Shown here: positions 44,196 through 52,877 of the stretch, in pieces
Layout: each line of letters starts with the position of its first letter
How positions within the stretch are numbered: position 1 is the stretch's first letter
Assembly (NCBI GenBank): GCA_016208975.1
Contig: JACQXA010000004.1
Span: 428,501-492,500 of the forward strand
Length of the DNA stretch: 64,000 nt
Source of the DNA: Nitrospinota bacterium
Lineage (GTDB): Bacteria > Nitrospinota_A > UBA7883 > JACRLM01
Direction: 5' to 3'
The notes under the pieces: model-generated
The model's input: only the letters and a program-made list of their open reading frames with translations
Told to the model about the DNA's origin: nothing
The model's database searches: none
Made by a program: the position numbers and the translations under genes

Positions 44196-44438
44196 TTAAG
44201 GGAGCTTTACGTGCGCCCCGTCGCACCATGGGCTCATCTTGGTATGCTTGCACATGCACCATGGAACCTTGCCGCTCTCGGTGATTTTCACCTCTTTTGG
44301 CTCAATCCCCGTGCCTTTGTGCGCCCCATCGCAGAACGGCTGGTTGGCCGAACGCCCGCAGGCGCACCACCAGTAGACACCTGGCTCCATGTGTAATACG
44401 AGAGGATTTTTCTTGACCACCACAGGCTCTCCGGCCAT
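44196..44438 (-). CDS. Dual CDGSH iron-sulfur protein upstream of gltA
   Basis: 80 residues, two CDGSH-type motifs: CACGRSANQPFCDGAH and CMCKHTKMSPWCDGAH, each with the C-x-C ... C ... H ligand set for a 2Fe-2S cluster. ATG 44438 has a GGGGGTG site; TTG 44453 is the alternative. Such small proteins are thought to be redox or cluster-transfer factors. Position suggests co-expression with citrate synthase. Confidence 0.85.
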   Translation of the reverse strand: MAGEPVVVKKNPLVLHMEPGVYWWCACGRSANQPFCDGAHKGTGIEPKEVKITESGKVPWCMCKHTKMSPWCDGAHVKLP

Positions 44439-44601
44439 CTTCACCCCCAACAAAAACAGGTTCGTAAAGAAAAGGGTCCAGTTGTAAAAAACAACCTATC
44501 ATACCCTCCACCGGGGCGCATCTGAAAAAGATATGGCAAAACCATATTATGCTTGCCATTGCTACCGGTTATGAGCTAAATTATTACCAGCTTTTTTTTA
44601 G

Positions 44602-44637
44602 TTGCCGCCGGGGTCTTCGGGGGCCCCGGCAATTTTT
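44602..44637 (+). terminator. Strong rho-independent terminator with no gene upstream
   Basis: GCCGGGG, loop, CCCCGGC, flanked by TTGCC/GGCAA pairing and followed by TTTTT on plus. No plus-strand gene ends nearby (nearest is at 42825), suggesting a lost gene. Confidence 0.6.
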
Positions 44638-44685
44638 GCTTCCCCCTGCAATCATCATCCACTTCACTATATATGCGGCGCCAAA

Positions 44686-44997
44686 ATGCCCGTGGTTTAT
44701 ACGCGGCATGACGCCGGATACACGGATTCCGCCACCGGAAGTTACGGCCTTAAACTTACCGGCGGCCCCTGGGGCCGGGCCAACAACGCCTTGGGTTTGG
44801 CCAATGGCGCGATTACGGTCAGCAATAACGTTCTAACCGGGCAGGACGGCGATGAGCCAGCCGCGGAAGTTTATTACCGCTGGCAGATGGGCGAGAACCT
44901 CGGCCTTGCCGCTGACGGACATTATCTTACCAACCTTGGGCGGCCCATGAACCGGGATGAGGCCGTTTTTGGAATCGGCGCTCCGGCGGATTTTTAG
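44686..44997 (+). pseudogene. C-terminal remnant of an OprB-type carbohydrate porin
   Basis: 103 codons: VVYTRHDAGYTD, SYGLKLTGGPWGRANNALGLANG, AAEVYYRWQMGENLGLAADGHYLTN, and a final VFGIGAPADF. This is the last-strand pattern of OprB porins, which end in a short G-x-x-x-x-F. A full OprB has about 400-450 residues and a signal peptide; neither the N-terminal part nor a ribosome site exists here. Decayed gene. Confidence 0.65.
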
Positions 44998-45176
44998 CCA
45001 AACGGAGGCGCCCGCCCTTTGGACACCCCCGTTTTCATCTTGTTTTCATCTTTGACAACGCCTTGAATCACAAATAGAATGGTGTTTGCCGGCTGGGGGC
45101 TGGCGCGGTAATCCCGCCTTGGCCTGGCGGGTGATAAAAATAAGGCCATTACGGGCCTAAACATTTTTTACGGACA

Positions 45177-46238
45177 ATGGCAGGCCTTATCGAACCGAAG
45201 GAATCACCGGCGGCCTTGGCGCTGGCATACGGCAAGATCGCCAAAAGCCTGCATGGCATGGGCGAGAAGGCGCTGGCGCTAGAGGTTTTGGACAGCGGAG
45301 CCAAAAAACTTCCCGAAGCCGCCGGAATCCACATCGCCCGGGGCGAGATATTCATATCCAGCTACAACGCCGAAAACCGGGCCGACTATCTGAAAGCCGC
45401 GCTGGAGAGCCTGGAGACGGCCATCCATCTGGATCCCCAAAATTACCTGGCAAGGCTGTTGGCCAGCCAGATTTATGTTCGAGCGAAAAAGGCATCCCGC
45501 GCCAAGGCGCTCCTTGAGGATATTCTTAAGACAACTCCCGGCGACGACAGGGCCACTGCGCTTCTCAACATGATCGTGGAAGCCCAAAAGGCGGCCCAGG
45601 CCAGGAAGGAAGAAGCGGCCAGACGGGCGGCCGAAGAGCAGGCCAAGGCCGCCGCGCCCGTTCTGGAGCCAGCGCCTGCGGCGCCTGAGGCCATAGCCGA
45701 AGTGCCCCCCCCCGCTCCCGCCGAACCGCCCGCCACCGAGACATTGGGCGAGGGAGAAGAAGATGAAAACGAGCCGGGCGATATCATCATATCCGGCGGG
45801 GGCGCCGCCGATACCGGCGGCAAAGGCCAGTGGGGCCTCGACGAAAAAGTGGTGATAGGCGCCCATGAGGATGAAACCGAAGAAGAGATGGCCCAGGAGA
45901 ACCTGGTGGCCAAGCTCCCCATCTTCTCAAGGCTCGAAGGGATGATGGGCATTTTCCTGCTGGACGCCAACGGCCAGCCTTTCAAGATAATAAACAAGGC
46001 CAAGCTGGACGAGAACGTCCTGCCGTCGCTTATATTCAACCTGTTCAAGACATCGGTCAACGGCGTCCGCCGAAGCGGCCTGGGCAGTTTCCAGCGGGGA
46101 ACGCTGGTCACGCCCATCGGCACCCTTCTGGTGGCCAACGCCTTTTACGCCACCATCGCCCTTATGGTGGATAACGACTCCAACATGCAGGTGGTGGAAA
46201 CCAGGTTGCAACGCTACTTGAGCGAGGTGACGGGGTGA
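45177..46238 (+). CDS. TPR protein fused to a roadblock/LC7-like domain
   Basis: 353 residues. TPR-like helices at about 1-135 (AALALAYGKIAKSLHGMGEKALALEVLD, ALESLETAIHLDPQNYLARLL, KASRAKALLEDILKTTPGD), an Ala/Pro/Glu-rich linker (about 136-235) and a C-terminal roadblock/MglB-like fold (about 240-353: LPIFSRLEGMMGIFLLDANGQPF, TPIGTLLVANAFYATIALMVDND). No signal peptide. Opens a plus-strand operon; the next gene overlaps by GTGA. Likely binds the GTPase two genes downstream. Function unassigned. Confidence 0.7.
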   Translation: MAGLIEPKESPAALALAYGKIAKSLHGMGEKALALEVLDSGAKKLPEAAGIHIARGEIFISSYNAENRADYLKAALESLETAIHLDPQNYLARLLASQIYVRAKKASRAKALLEDILKTTPGDDRATALLNMIVEAQKAAQARKEEAARRAAEEQAKAAAPVLEPAPAAPEAIAEVPPPAPAEPPATETLGEGEEDENEPGDIIISGGGAADTGGKGQWGLDEKVVIGAHEDETEEEMAQENLVAKLPIFSRLEGMMGIFLLDANGQPFKIINKAKLDENVLPSLIFNLFKTSVNGVRRSGLGSFQRGTLVTPIGTLLVANAFYATIALMVDNDSNMQVVETRLQRYLSEVTG

Positions 46239-46597
46239 GCCAGCTAAAGCCGATACTCAAGGTACTTTGCGGCGTGTCCGGGGTGCGCGGCGCGGTGATC
46301 ATAACCAAGGACGGCATGGTGATAGACTCCATGCTGGAACCGCCGTTCGACGCGGAAACGATGGCGGCATTCATGTCGCAGATCGCGGTGACGATCACCA
46401 ATTCGCTGGCCAGCATGGGCGTGAAAGAATTCACGCGGTACGTCATGCAGTCCAACAGCGGCAGGATATACATGATGGACCTGGGCAAGTCGGCATTGTT
46501 AGCCCTTACCGAGGGAAACGCGGATCAGGGCAGGATGAACGTTGCCCTGTTCCAGGCCGCCAACGAGATCAAGAAATCCGGTCGTATAGACGTTTGA
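46235..46597 (+). CDS. Roadblock/LC7 (MglB-like) protein
   Basis: 120 residues, single roadblock domain: LCGVSGVRGAVIITKDGMVIDSM, ITNSLASMGVKEFTRYVMQSNSGRIYMMDLG, SALLALTEGNADQGRMNVALFQAANEIKK. In Myxococcus, MglB is the GTPase-activating partner of MglA. GTG start overlaps the preceding stop (GTGA), implying coupling; the GTPase gene follows 31 bp later. Confidence 0.85.
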   Translation: MSQLKPILKVLCGVSGVRGAVIITKDGMVIDSMLEPPFDAETMAAFMSQIAVTITNSLASMGVKEFTRYVMQSNSGRIYMMDLGKSALLALTEGNADQGRMNVALFQAANEIKKSGRIDV

Positions 46598-46628
46598 TGG
46601 CCCACGGTTTTTTGGAGACCTGAGGGAA

Positions 46629-47867
46629 GTGCAACTTAATTACGCGAAACGCGAAGTCTCGTGCAAGCTTGTGTACTACGGGCCGGGCATGAGCGGTAAA
46701 ACCACCAACCTGGAAATAATACACCAGCGGGTGCCCGACCAGAATAAGGGGGAGATGACATCCATCGCCACCGAGGGGGACAGGACGCTGTTCTTCGATT
46801 TCCTGCCGCTGGACCTGGGCCAGGTGCGGGGGATGAACACCAAGTTCCAGCTTTACACGGTTCCGGGCCAGGTGTATTACGCCTCCACCCGCAAGCTTGT
46901 GCTTCAGGGGGCGGACGGGGTCATATTCGTCGCGGACTCCCAGCGGGAGAAACTGGACGAGAACATCGAGTCGCTCAAAGACCTGCAACAAAACCTGGAA
47001 GACTACGGGCTGAAAATAGAAGAGTTGCCCATGGTTATCCAGTGGAACAAGCGGGACCTGCCCAACGCCATGCCCGTCGAAGAGCTCAACGAGAAGATAA
47101 ACTGGATGCGCGCCGCCACCACCACCGCCGTGGCGGCCACCGGCGAAGGGGTCTTGAACACGCTGAAACTTTGCGCGTCGCTGATCCTGGACCGGCTTAA
47201 CGCCAAGGAGCCCGGCTCCGCGGCCAAACCCCAGAAGGCGGAAGCGGCCCAGGCCCCAGCCCCCGAGGCTCCTCCTGAGAAGAAAGAGATATTCGTAGCC
47301 AAGGTCAACGCGGACCAGATATCCAAGAGCTATTTCACCCAGTACTGCCAGGTGCAGTACCGCCTGGCCTCCAGGACCGACGAAGTTGATGATTTCAAGA
47401 AATTCTCCCCGGAGGACAAGCAGAAGCTCCTGGACTCGCTCATGAATTTCGTGCTTCTGCTCCAGGACGCCAAGAAAAGAGGCATCGCCGCCCCCAAGGA
47501 GGATGTGGACGCCCAGGTGGCCGAGTATCTGAAGAGGTTCAAGAGCCGCGAGGATGTGGACGGGTATCTTTCCCGCAGAAAGCTCACGCTGGACAATTTG
47601 CGCAACGAAGCCACGAAAAATGTGATAATAAGCAAAATCATACAGAAGGTAATCCCAAACCTTAACGAGAGGCTGAAGATTACCGAAAGCGAGGTGCGGG
47701 ATTTTCATTCCGCCAACGCCGCGCGGTTCGGTGGCAGGCCGCTGGACGCGGCGAAGGCCGAGGTGATAGCCGCCATAAAGGGGCAAAGGAAGAAATCCCT
47801 GCTCGATGAGCTTTTCATGAGGCTCAGGCAGGAGGCGAATATAACCGTGTTCAAGGAAAATCTGTAA
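46629..47867 (+). CDS. MglA-type GTPase fused to a SurA/PpiC N-terminal-like domain
   Basis: 412 residues. 1-195: Ras-like MglA domain with P-loop GPGMSGKTT (18-26), LYTVPGQVYY, GADGVIFVADSQ and QWNKRD. 196-220: Ala/Pro/Glu linker. About 225-412: a helical SurA_N-like pattern (VNADQISKSYFTQYC, LLDSLMNFVLLLQDAKKRGI, VDAQVAEYLKRF, YLSRRKLTLDNLRNEATKNVIISKIIQKV, ITESEVRDFHSANAARF, LLDELFMRLRQEANI). SurA-type domains are normally periplasmic; no signal peptide is present here, so the fused domain should be cytoplasmic. Known MglA proteins stop after the GTPase. GTG start. Confidence 0.8.
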   Translation: MQLNYAKREVSCKLVYYGPGMSGKTTNLEIIHQRVPDQNKGEMTSIATEGDRTLFFDFLPLDLGQVRGMNTKFQLYTVPGQVYYASTRKLVLQGADGVIFVADSQREKLDENIESLKDLQQNLEDYGLKIEELPMVIQWNKRDLPNAMPVEELNEKINWMRAATTTAVAATGEGVLNTLKLCASLILDRLNAKEPGSAAKPQKAEAAQAPAPEAPPEKKEIFVAKVNADQISKSYFTQYCQVQYRLASRTDEVDDFKKFSPEDKQKLLDSLMNFVLLLQDAKKRGIAAPKEDVDAQVAEYLKRFKSREDVDGYLSRRKLTLDNLRNEATKNVIISKIIQKVIPNLNERLKITESEVRDFHSANAARFGGRPLDAAKAEVIAAIKGQRKKSLLDELFMRLRQEANITVFKENL

Positions 47868-47891
47868 GACAGGCTGGAAGGTCGGCGAAAC

Positions 47892-48392
47892 ATGAAGGAC
47901 GAAAAGCTCCGCGAAAAGCGGATGGTGTATTACAAGGAGGATTTCGACCAGATTGAGAAGCTTATGGAGGAATACCTTAAGCTGTCCAATTCCCGGTGCG
48001 TGTTCCTCATAGACAAGGAAGGCCATCTTGTGACCCAGCGTGGGATGACCCAAACGTTCAACGCCGAGACCCTCTCGGCGCTGGTGGCGGGCGCTTTCGC
48101 GGCCACCAAGGAGATGGCGCGCCTGCTTGGCGAAACGGAATTCACCGTGATGTTCCACCAGGGCAAGAAAGACAACATACACCTTTCGCTGGTTGGGGAC
48201 AGGTCCATCGTGGCCACGGTTTTCGACGAGAAGACCACTGTGGGAATGGTGAACCTCTACTCCAAGGAGCTTACGGGAAAACTGGTGAGGATATTCGAAA
48301 TAGCGTTGAAACGCCAGCCCCAGGAACAGCCGATGGAGGCGGACTATTCCGATTCGGTGCAGAACCGCCTCGACGACATGTTCAAGGAATGA
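47892..48392 (+). CDS. Second roadblock/LC7 protein of the GTPase operon
   Basis: 166 residues: basic N-terminal helix (DEKLREKRMVYYKEDFDQIEKLMEEYL), roadblock core (CVFLIDKEGHLVTQRGMTQTFNAETLSALVAGAFAATKEMARLLGE, FTVMFHQGKKDNIHLSLVGDRSIVATVFDEK, TVGMVNLYSKE) and a charged tail. Likely a regulator or scaffold for the GTPase encoded 24 bp upstream. Confidence 0.8.
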   Translation: MKDEKLREKRMVYYKEDFDQIEKLMEEYLKLSNSRCVFLIDKEGHLVTQRGMTQTFNAETLSALVAGAFAATKEMARLLGETEFTVMFHQGKKDNIHLSLVGDRSIVATVFDEKTTVGMVNLYSKELTGKLVRIFEIALKRQPQEQPMEADYSDSVQNRLDDMFKE

Positions 48393-48445
48393 CCCTTGGC
48401 CGGCCTTCGCCTGAAGGACGCGGCCTTATTCACGCATATGGCCTC

Positions 48446-50362
48446 ATGATTAAATTCGCCCGCTTCATCATGGCCCTGGCCGCGGTCGCCGCTTTGGCGG
48501 CCGCCCCCCCTTCTTTCGGAGAGGGCAAGGTGGACGAGGCCCGGTTCGCGCCAGTCTCGGAGCTTTCCGTGGGGGACATAGAGCATGACCCGGAGATGAA
48601 AAAATCTTTCTCCATATGGCTTGAGGCGCTCCATAAAGGGGACGAGGCTTCTTCCTTCGCCGAGACCAACAGGATGCTGGAGGGGATGAACCGGCTTGGC
48701 ACCCGCAACCTTTATCCTTTGTCGGACGCGTGCATAGCCCTGGCCCGGTCGGCCCTTACCGGCGGTGACGCGGCCAAGGCGGTCACGGCGGCGAGGTACG
48801 CGACGTTTTTCGCTCCAGACTCCGCCCAGGCCCATTTCTTCCTGGCGCGGGCCATATTCGCCAAGAACAAGGCCGACGTTTCGGCGGCGGGCATGAGCGC
48901 GTTCACGGGGTTTAAGAAACTGCTGACCGACAGGATCCAGCGGGACCTGTTCATATCCCAGGCGGCCCTTTACATGTTGCTGGCGGTGGGCACGGCTTTT
49001 GTAATCACATTCATAGCGCTTTTCGCCCAAAGCCATCAGGCGGTGCTTTCCAACATAACCTCGTTCTTCCCTGCGGCCCAGCACGGTTTCTGGCGGCCAC
49101 TGGTTGGCGCCATGGTCATACTGGCGCCGCTGGCGGTGGGCGGCTGGCAGATATTTATCATATCGTTGCCGCTGTTCCTGTGGCCCTGCTCACGGCGCGG
49201 GGCAAGGGTGTTGATGGTGATTTTCGCGGCGTTCGTGCTGTCGGCCCCGTATCTTTTCATGAACATGGCAAGAGGCGCCGCCATGGCATCCGCGGACACA
49301 TACAGGTCGCTTTACCTGCTCTCCCAAAGCACATGGGACCACGACACAAAGCTTGCCCTGGAGCGGGAGCGGGCGCGCAATCCGGAAGACACGCTGGTGG
49401 CTTTCGCCCTGGGGCTTCTAAACAAAAGCAGGAAAGACAGGCCCGCCGCCGTGGAGGCATTCGACGCGGCCCTGGCGCAGGACCCGCGGGACATCCGGAC
49501 GCTGATAAACAAGGGCAACGCATATTATGTGGCCCGGGAATATGAAGACGCGGTGGCCATGTACCGGGAAGCCATGGAGGCCGACCCCCAATCGGTTGAG
49601 GCGCATTTCAACCTCTCGGTCACCTTCAACGAAATGTTGCGCACGAAAGACTCGGAGGGGGAATACAACAAGGCCAACGTCATAGACCCCAAGAGGACGC
49701 AGGAGTTGGTGGAACTTACAAAGGACCAGGAGCATGACCGCAAGGTGGTGGATTTCCCCATCACCGACGCGGACTTGAAATCATACGAGCAGGCGGCCGA
49801 GGAGCGGACGATGAGCGTGGGCGCGTCCATGTGGAGCGTCTATTTCGGCGCCATCACCATGAAGACGTACCTGGGCATCACCGCCGGTTTCATCGCGCTA
49901 CTGGCCCTTTCCCACGTTTACTGGATGCGCAGGGTCTCCCACGAGGTGTGCTCTTCTTGCGCGTCTCCGTTCCTGCCCCCCATCAAGCTGGGGCCGGAGC
50001 TTCCGCAGTGCAACCAGTGCGTGGCGGCGCAGATAACCAAGGCCGGCGTATCCTCGGCCAAGAAAGACAAGAAGCGCAAGGAGATAAGGGAAAGCAAGGA
50101 GCGCCGCAGGATGGCGGCTGTGGTGATGGACAGGATAATCCCCGGCGCGGGACGGATATACGCCCACGAGTACATTTCGGGCCTGTTGTTCAGCGTGCTC
50201 ACCAGCATGATACTGGTCTACGGCGCGGGTTTTATCATGCCGGACCTTATGGAGCGGGAAGGCGCCATGACGGACGCGCTGAAACTTTACATCCCGTTCA
50301 TCGCGGTGGCGGCGGTTTACTGGGCCCTGATGAACACGGCCCTGAAAAGGGAGTTCTACTAG
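48446..50362 (+). CDS. Polytopic membrane protein with TPRs and a Cys-x-x-Cys pair
   Basis: 638 residues from ATG 48446. Signal-like helix (MIKFARFIMALAAVAALAAA), periplasmic helical part, three membrane helices (about 180-275), a TPR block (AVEAFDAALAQDPRDIRTLINKGNAYY, AVAMYREAMEADPQSVEAHFNLSV), another helix, a zinc-ribbon-like CSSC...CNQC segment, a basic coiled region (SSAKKDKKRKEIRESKERRR) and two C-terminal membrane helices. An ATG at 48389 overlapping the preceding gene by ATGA would add 19 residues. No functional homologue recognised; likely the membrane component of the roadblock/GTPase operon. Confidence 0.7.
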   Translation: MIKFARFIMALAAVAALAAAPPSFGEGKVDEARFAPVSELSVGDIEHDPEMKKSFSIWLEALHKGDEASSFAETNRMLEGMNRLGTRNLYPLSDACIALARSALTGGDAAKAVTAARYATFFAPDSAQAHFFLARAIFAKNKADVSAAGMSAFTGFKKLLTDRIQRDLFISQAALYMLLAVGTAFVITFIALFAQSHQAVLSNITSFFPAAQHGFWRPLVGAMVILAPLAVGGWQIFIISLPLFLWPCSRRGARVLMVIFAAFVLSAPYLFMNMARGAAMASADTYRSLYLLSQSTWDHDTKLALERERARNPEDTLVAFALGLLNKSRKDRPAAVEAFDAALAQDPRDIRTLINKGNAYYVAREYEDAVAMYREAMEADPQSVEAHFNLSVTFNEMLRTKDSEGEYNKANVIDPKRTQELVELTKDQEHDRKVVDFPITDADLKSYEQAAEERTMSVGASMWSVYFGAITMKTYLGITAGFIALLALSHVYWMRRVSHEVCSSCASPFLPPIKLGPELPQCNQCVAAQITKAGVSSAKKDKKRKEIRESKERRRMAAVVMDRIIPGAGRIYAHEYISGLLFSVLTSMILVYGAGFIMPDLMEREGAMTDALKLYIPFIAVAAVYWALMNTALKREFY

Positions 50363-50365
50363 GTC

Positions 50366-51598
50366 ATGGCCTTACAGGGAAGCCTGGACGATTTTAACAT
50401 CCTCAACATTCTCCAGATGATAAAGCTGGAGGGCAAGACGGGAAGGCTTACCATTACCGAGGGTGAAGACCTGGTGAAAATCACCTTCGACAACGGGGCC
50501 ATAATATTCGCCGAATGCGCCCCAGGCCGGGAGGAGGCCCGCATTAAAGGCACCCTTATCGGCAACAGGATAGTGGACCTGCAGGCGTGGAACGAAACGA
50601 AAAAAGAGCATGAAGACTCCTTAAAACCATACTGGGAGCTTCTCGCCAAAAGATTGCCATTGCCGACGCTGGTGGAGCTTATAAAGCGCCAGGTGCTGGA
50701 CAACGTGTATTACGCCCTGCGGTGGAAAAAGGGGACCTACGAGTTCACCCCCATGAAAGGGATCAAGTACAACGACAAGATCATGCCCCCCATGGACGTG
50801 GACGCGGTGCTGATGGAGGGATGCAGGATAGCTGACGAATGGCCCAGGATAACGGCGGCCATCCCGCCGCTGGGCACATACATCATGAAGAACATCCTTG
50901 CCGAGGACGAGTATGAGTCGCTGGCGTTAAAAGGGCCCGAAACCGGGGTGGATTTCCAGACTTCCATCGAGTACGAGATACTCATGGCGCGAGGGATGCG
51001 CCTTTCCCCGTCCGAGGTGAATGTCCTGTCGGTCATAGGGCACGGGATGACCATCCAGACAGCGCTGGACGCGGCCAGGCAAGGGCATTTCACAAGCCTG
51101 GAGGCCATCCAGAGCCTGTTCCGCACGGGCATCCTGAAAGCCGGCGCCAAGAAAAAAGACACAACCGTAGCCGTGGACAACACGGGAAACACCGCCCGGA
51201 TTGCCACAGTGGGGGCGCTGGGAGTCATCCTGGCGGCTGGTTTGGCGTGGCAGATTTTCTCATGGCCCAAGTTTGTGGAGGCCCGCAAAGAGGGGATAAT
51301 AGAGGTCAAGTCCATGCAAGCCGCTGGACAGCTAAACAAGATAGAACGGGCGTTGAAAATCTACACCACCCTCAATGGCGCGCCGCCGCAAAACCTCAAG
51401 GCTCTGGTGGAGAAAGGGGCGCTGGAAAAGAGCGGCCTTTCAGACCCATGGGGAAACCCATACCAATACTCGTTGAAAAACGACCGGTTCATTTTATACT
51501 CCACAGGGCCTGACACGTTCCTGGGGGCCGACAATATCTATATTCCCAGCCAGTCCTCCCCCCGGCCCGCCGCGACAGCGCCGGACGAGAACACATGA
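50366..51598 (+). CDS. DUF4388 (PATAN)-TM-pseudopilin-like fusion protein
   Basis: 410 residues. N-terminal DUF4388 (about 1-110: ALQGSLDDFNILNILQMIKLEGKTGRLTI, DNGAIIFAECAPGREE), a winged-helix-like middle, one membrane helix at about 272-295, and a C-terminal segment (LNKIERALKIYTTLNGAPPQNLKALVEKG, LSDPWGNPYQY, LYSTGPDTFLGADNIY) matching the C-terminal calcium-binding region of GspG-type major pseudopilins. Orientation predicts DUF4388 in the cytoplasm and the pilin-like part outside. No prepilin peptidase site is visible. 4 bp overlap with mogA. Confidence 0.75.
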   Translation: MALQGSLDDFNILNILQMIKLEGKTGRLTITEGEDLVKITFDNGAIIFAECAPGREEARIKGTLIGNRIVDLQAWNETKKEHEDSLKPYWELLAKRLPLPTLVELIKRQVLDNVYYALRWKKGTYEFTPMKGIKYNDKIMPPMDVDAVLMEGCRIADEWPRITAAIPPLGTYIMKNILAEDEYESLALKGPETGVDFQTSIEYEILMARGMRLSPSEVNVLSVIGHGMTIQTALDAARQGHFTSLEAIQSLFRTGILKAGAKKKDTTVAVDNTGNTARIATVGALGVILAAGLAWQIFSWPKFVEARKEGIIEVKSMQAAGQLNKIERALKIYTTLNGAPPQNLKALVEKGALEKSGLSDPWGNPYQYSLKNDRFILYSTGPDTFLGADNIYIPSQSSPRPAATAPDENT

Positions 51599-52104
51599 CC
51601 GCGCAATCCCGCGGGATATCCATAGCCCTTCTGGTGGTTAGCGACAGGGCTTCCACGGGCGTAAGGCCAGACCAGGTTGAACCGGCCATGCGGGCGTTCC
51701 TGGAAAAACAGGGGGAGAGCCTGGCCCATTGCGCCGTGGTTCCAGACGAAAAGGGCCCAATCGCCGAAACTGTGGCCCGATGGGCCGATTCCGGCGATTA
51801 CGACCTGATACTCACCGCGGGGGGCACGGGCCTGTCACCAAGGGACGTCACCCCCGAAGCCGTAAAGCCTCTGCTCGAACGGGATATACCGGGAATACCC
51901 GAGATCATGCGGGCCGAGTCTTTCAAGATAACCCCCAACGCGCCCCTGTCCCGCGGTTACGCCGGTTGCCGGGGCCGGGCCATGATAATAAACCTGCCAG
52001 GAAGCCCCAAGGCCGCCGTGGAGAACCTGTCGTTCGTCTGGAAGGCGGTGGCGCACGGTGTGGTAAAACTAAAAGGCGACATGGGCGATTGCGCCCCGGC
52101 GTAA
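51595..52104 (+). CDS. mogA: Molybdopterin adenylyltransferase-like protein (MogA/MoaB family)
   Basis: 169 residues. VVSDRASTG, LILTAGGTGLSPRDVTPEA, RGYAGCRGRAMIINLPGSPKAAVENL. The GGTG and LPG-P loops bind molybdopterin/AMP. It adenylates molybdopterin before metal insertion. ATG overlaps the DUF4388 gene stop (ATGA). No molybdoenzyme is encoded in the window. Confidence 0.9.
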   Translation: MTAQSRGISIALLVVSDRASTGVRPDQVEPAMRAFLEKQGESLAHCAVVPDEKGPIAETVARWADSGDYDLILTAGGTGLSPRDVTPEAVKPLLERDIPGIPEIMRAESFKITPNAPLSRGYAGCRGRAMIINLPGSPKAAVENLSFVWKAVAHGVVKLKGDMGDCAPA

Positions 52105-52127
52105 AATAACCGGGTGTGTTGTAGGAA

Positions 52128-52877
52128 ATGATACATATCCATAACGTCACGAAAATGTACGGCAAGACCGTGGCGGTCAAGGAGTTGACCCTTCATGTCC
52201 GGGCCGGTGAGGTGTTCGGGTTTCTAGGCCCAAACGGAGCGGGTAAAACCACATCCCTCAAGATGCTCGCGGGGCTCCTCACTCCCACGGAAGGCTCCAT
52301 GGCCATAGCCGGGTTCGACACGCAGACGCAAGCGCTGGAGTCCAAGCGGGTCATCGGCTTTGTTCCGGACAAACCGTTCATTTATGAAAAGCTCACGGGC
52401 AGGGAGTTTCTGGAGTTCGTCCGCGAGATCTTCAGAATGGGGCAGGACAAGGCGGCCCTCGAAAAACAAGACGGGCTCATAGAGATGTTCGGCCTGTCCG
52501 GCTGGCTGGACGAGCTGGTGGAAAGCTATTCCCATGGCATGAGACAGAAGCTGGTGATAACCTCCGCCCTCATGCACAACCCCAAGGCGCTCATCATAGA
52601 CGAGCCGATGGTGGGGCTGGACGCGCGGGGCATGCGGCAGGTAAAAGAGCTTTTCCGGCAGGTGGCGCGGGACGGGTGCACGGTTCTCCTTTCCACCCAC
52701 ACCATGGCCACCGCCCAGGAGATATGCGACAGGATAGGCATACTCAACAAGGGAAAGCTTGTGGCCGTGGGGGACATAAACGAGCTTCGCGCCATGTCCG
52801 GCGAGACTGATGACGACCTGGAATCCATATTCCTCGCCCTCACCGAAAAGGAGCTTAAAAACAGCCATGGCGCTTAA
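52128..52877 (+). CDS. ABC-2-type transporter ATPase subunit
   Basis: 249 residues. Walker A GPNGAGKTT at 35-43, Q-loop replaced by the FVPDKPFIYEKLTGREFLEF segment, signature SHGMRQK instead of SGGQ, Walker B ALIIDEPMVGLD and H-loop STHTMATAQEICD. The SHGM signature is typical of ABC-2 exporters. No permease gene lies beside it; the next gene is a small exported protein overlapping by 11 bp. Confidence 0.85.
   Translation: MIHIHNVTKMYGKTVAVKELTLHVRAGEVFGFLGPNGAGKTTSLKMLAGLLTPTEGSMAIAGFDTQTQALESKRVIGFVPDKPFIYEKLTGREFLEFVREIFRMGQDKAALEKQDGLIEMFGLSGWLDELVESYSHGMRQKLVITSALMHNPKALIIDEPMVGLDARGMRQVKELFRQVARDGCTVLLSTHTMATAQEICDRIGILNKGKLVAVGDINELRAMSGETDDDLESIFLALTEKELKNSHGA

Noticed and set aside
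47996..48445. Upstream extension of the TPR membrane-protein frame
   Set aside because: Shadow of the second roadblock gene; the signal-like helix starts at 48446.
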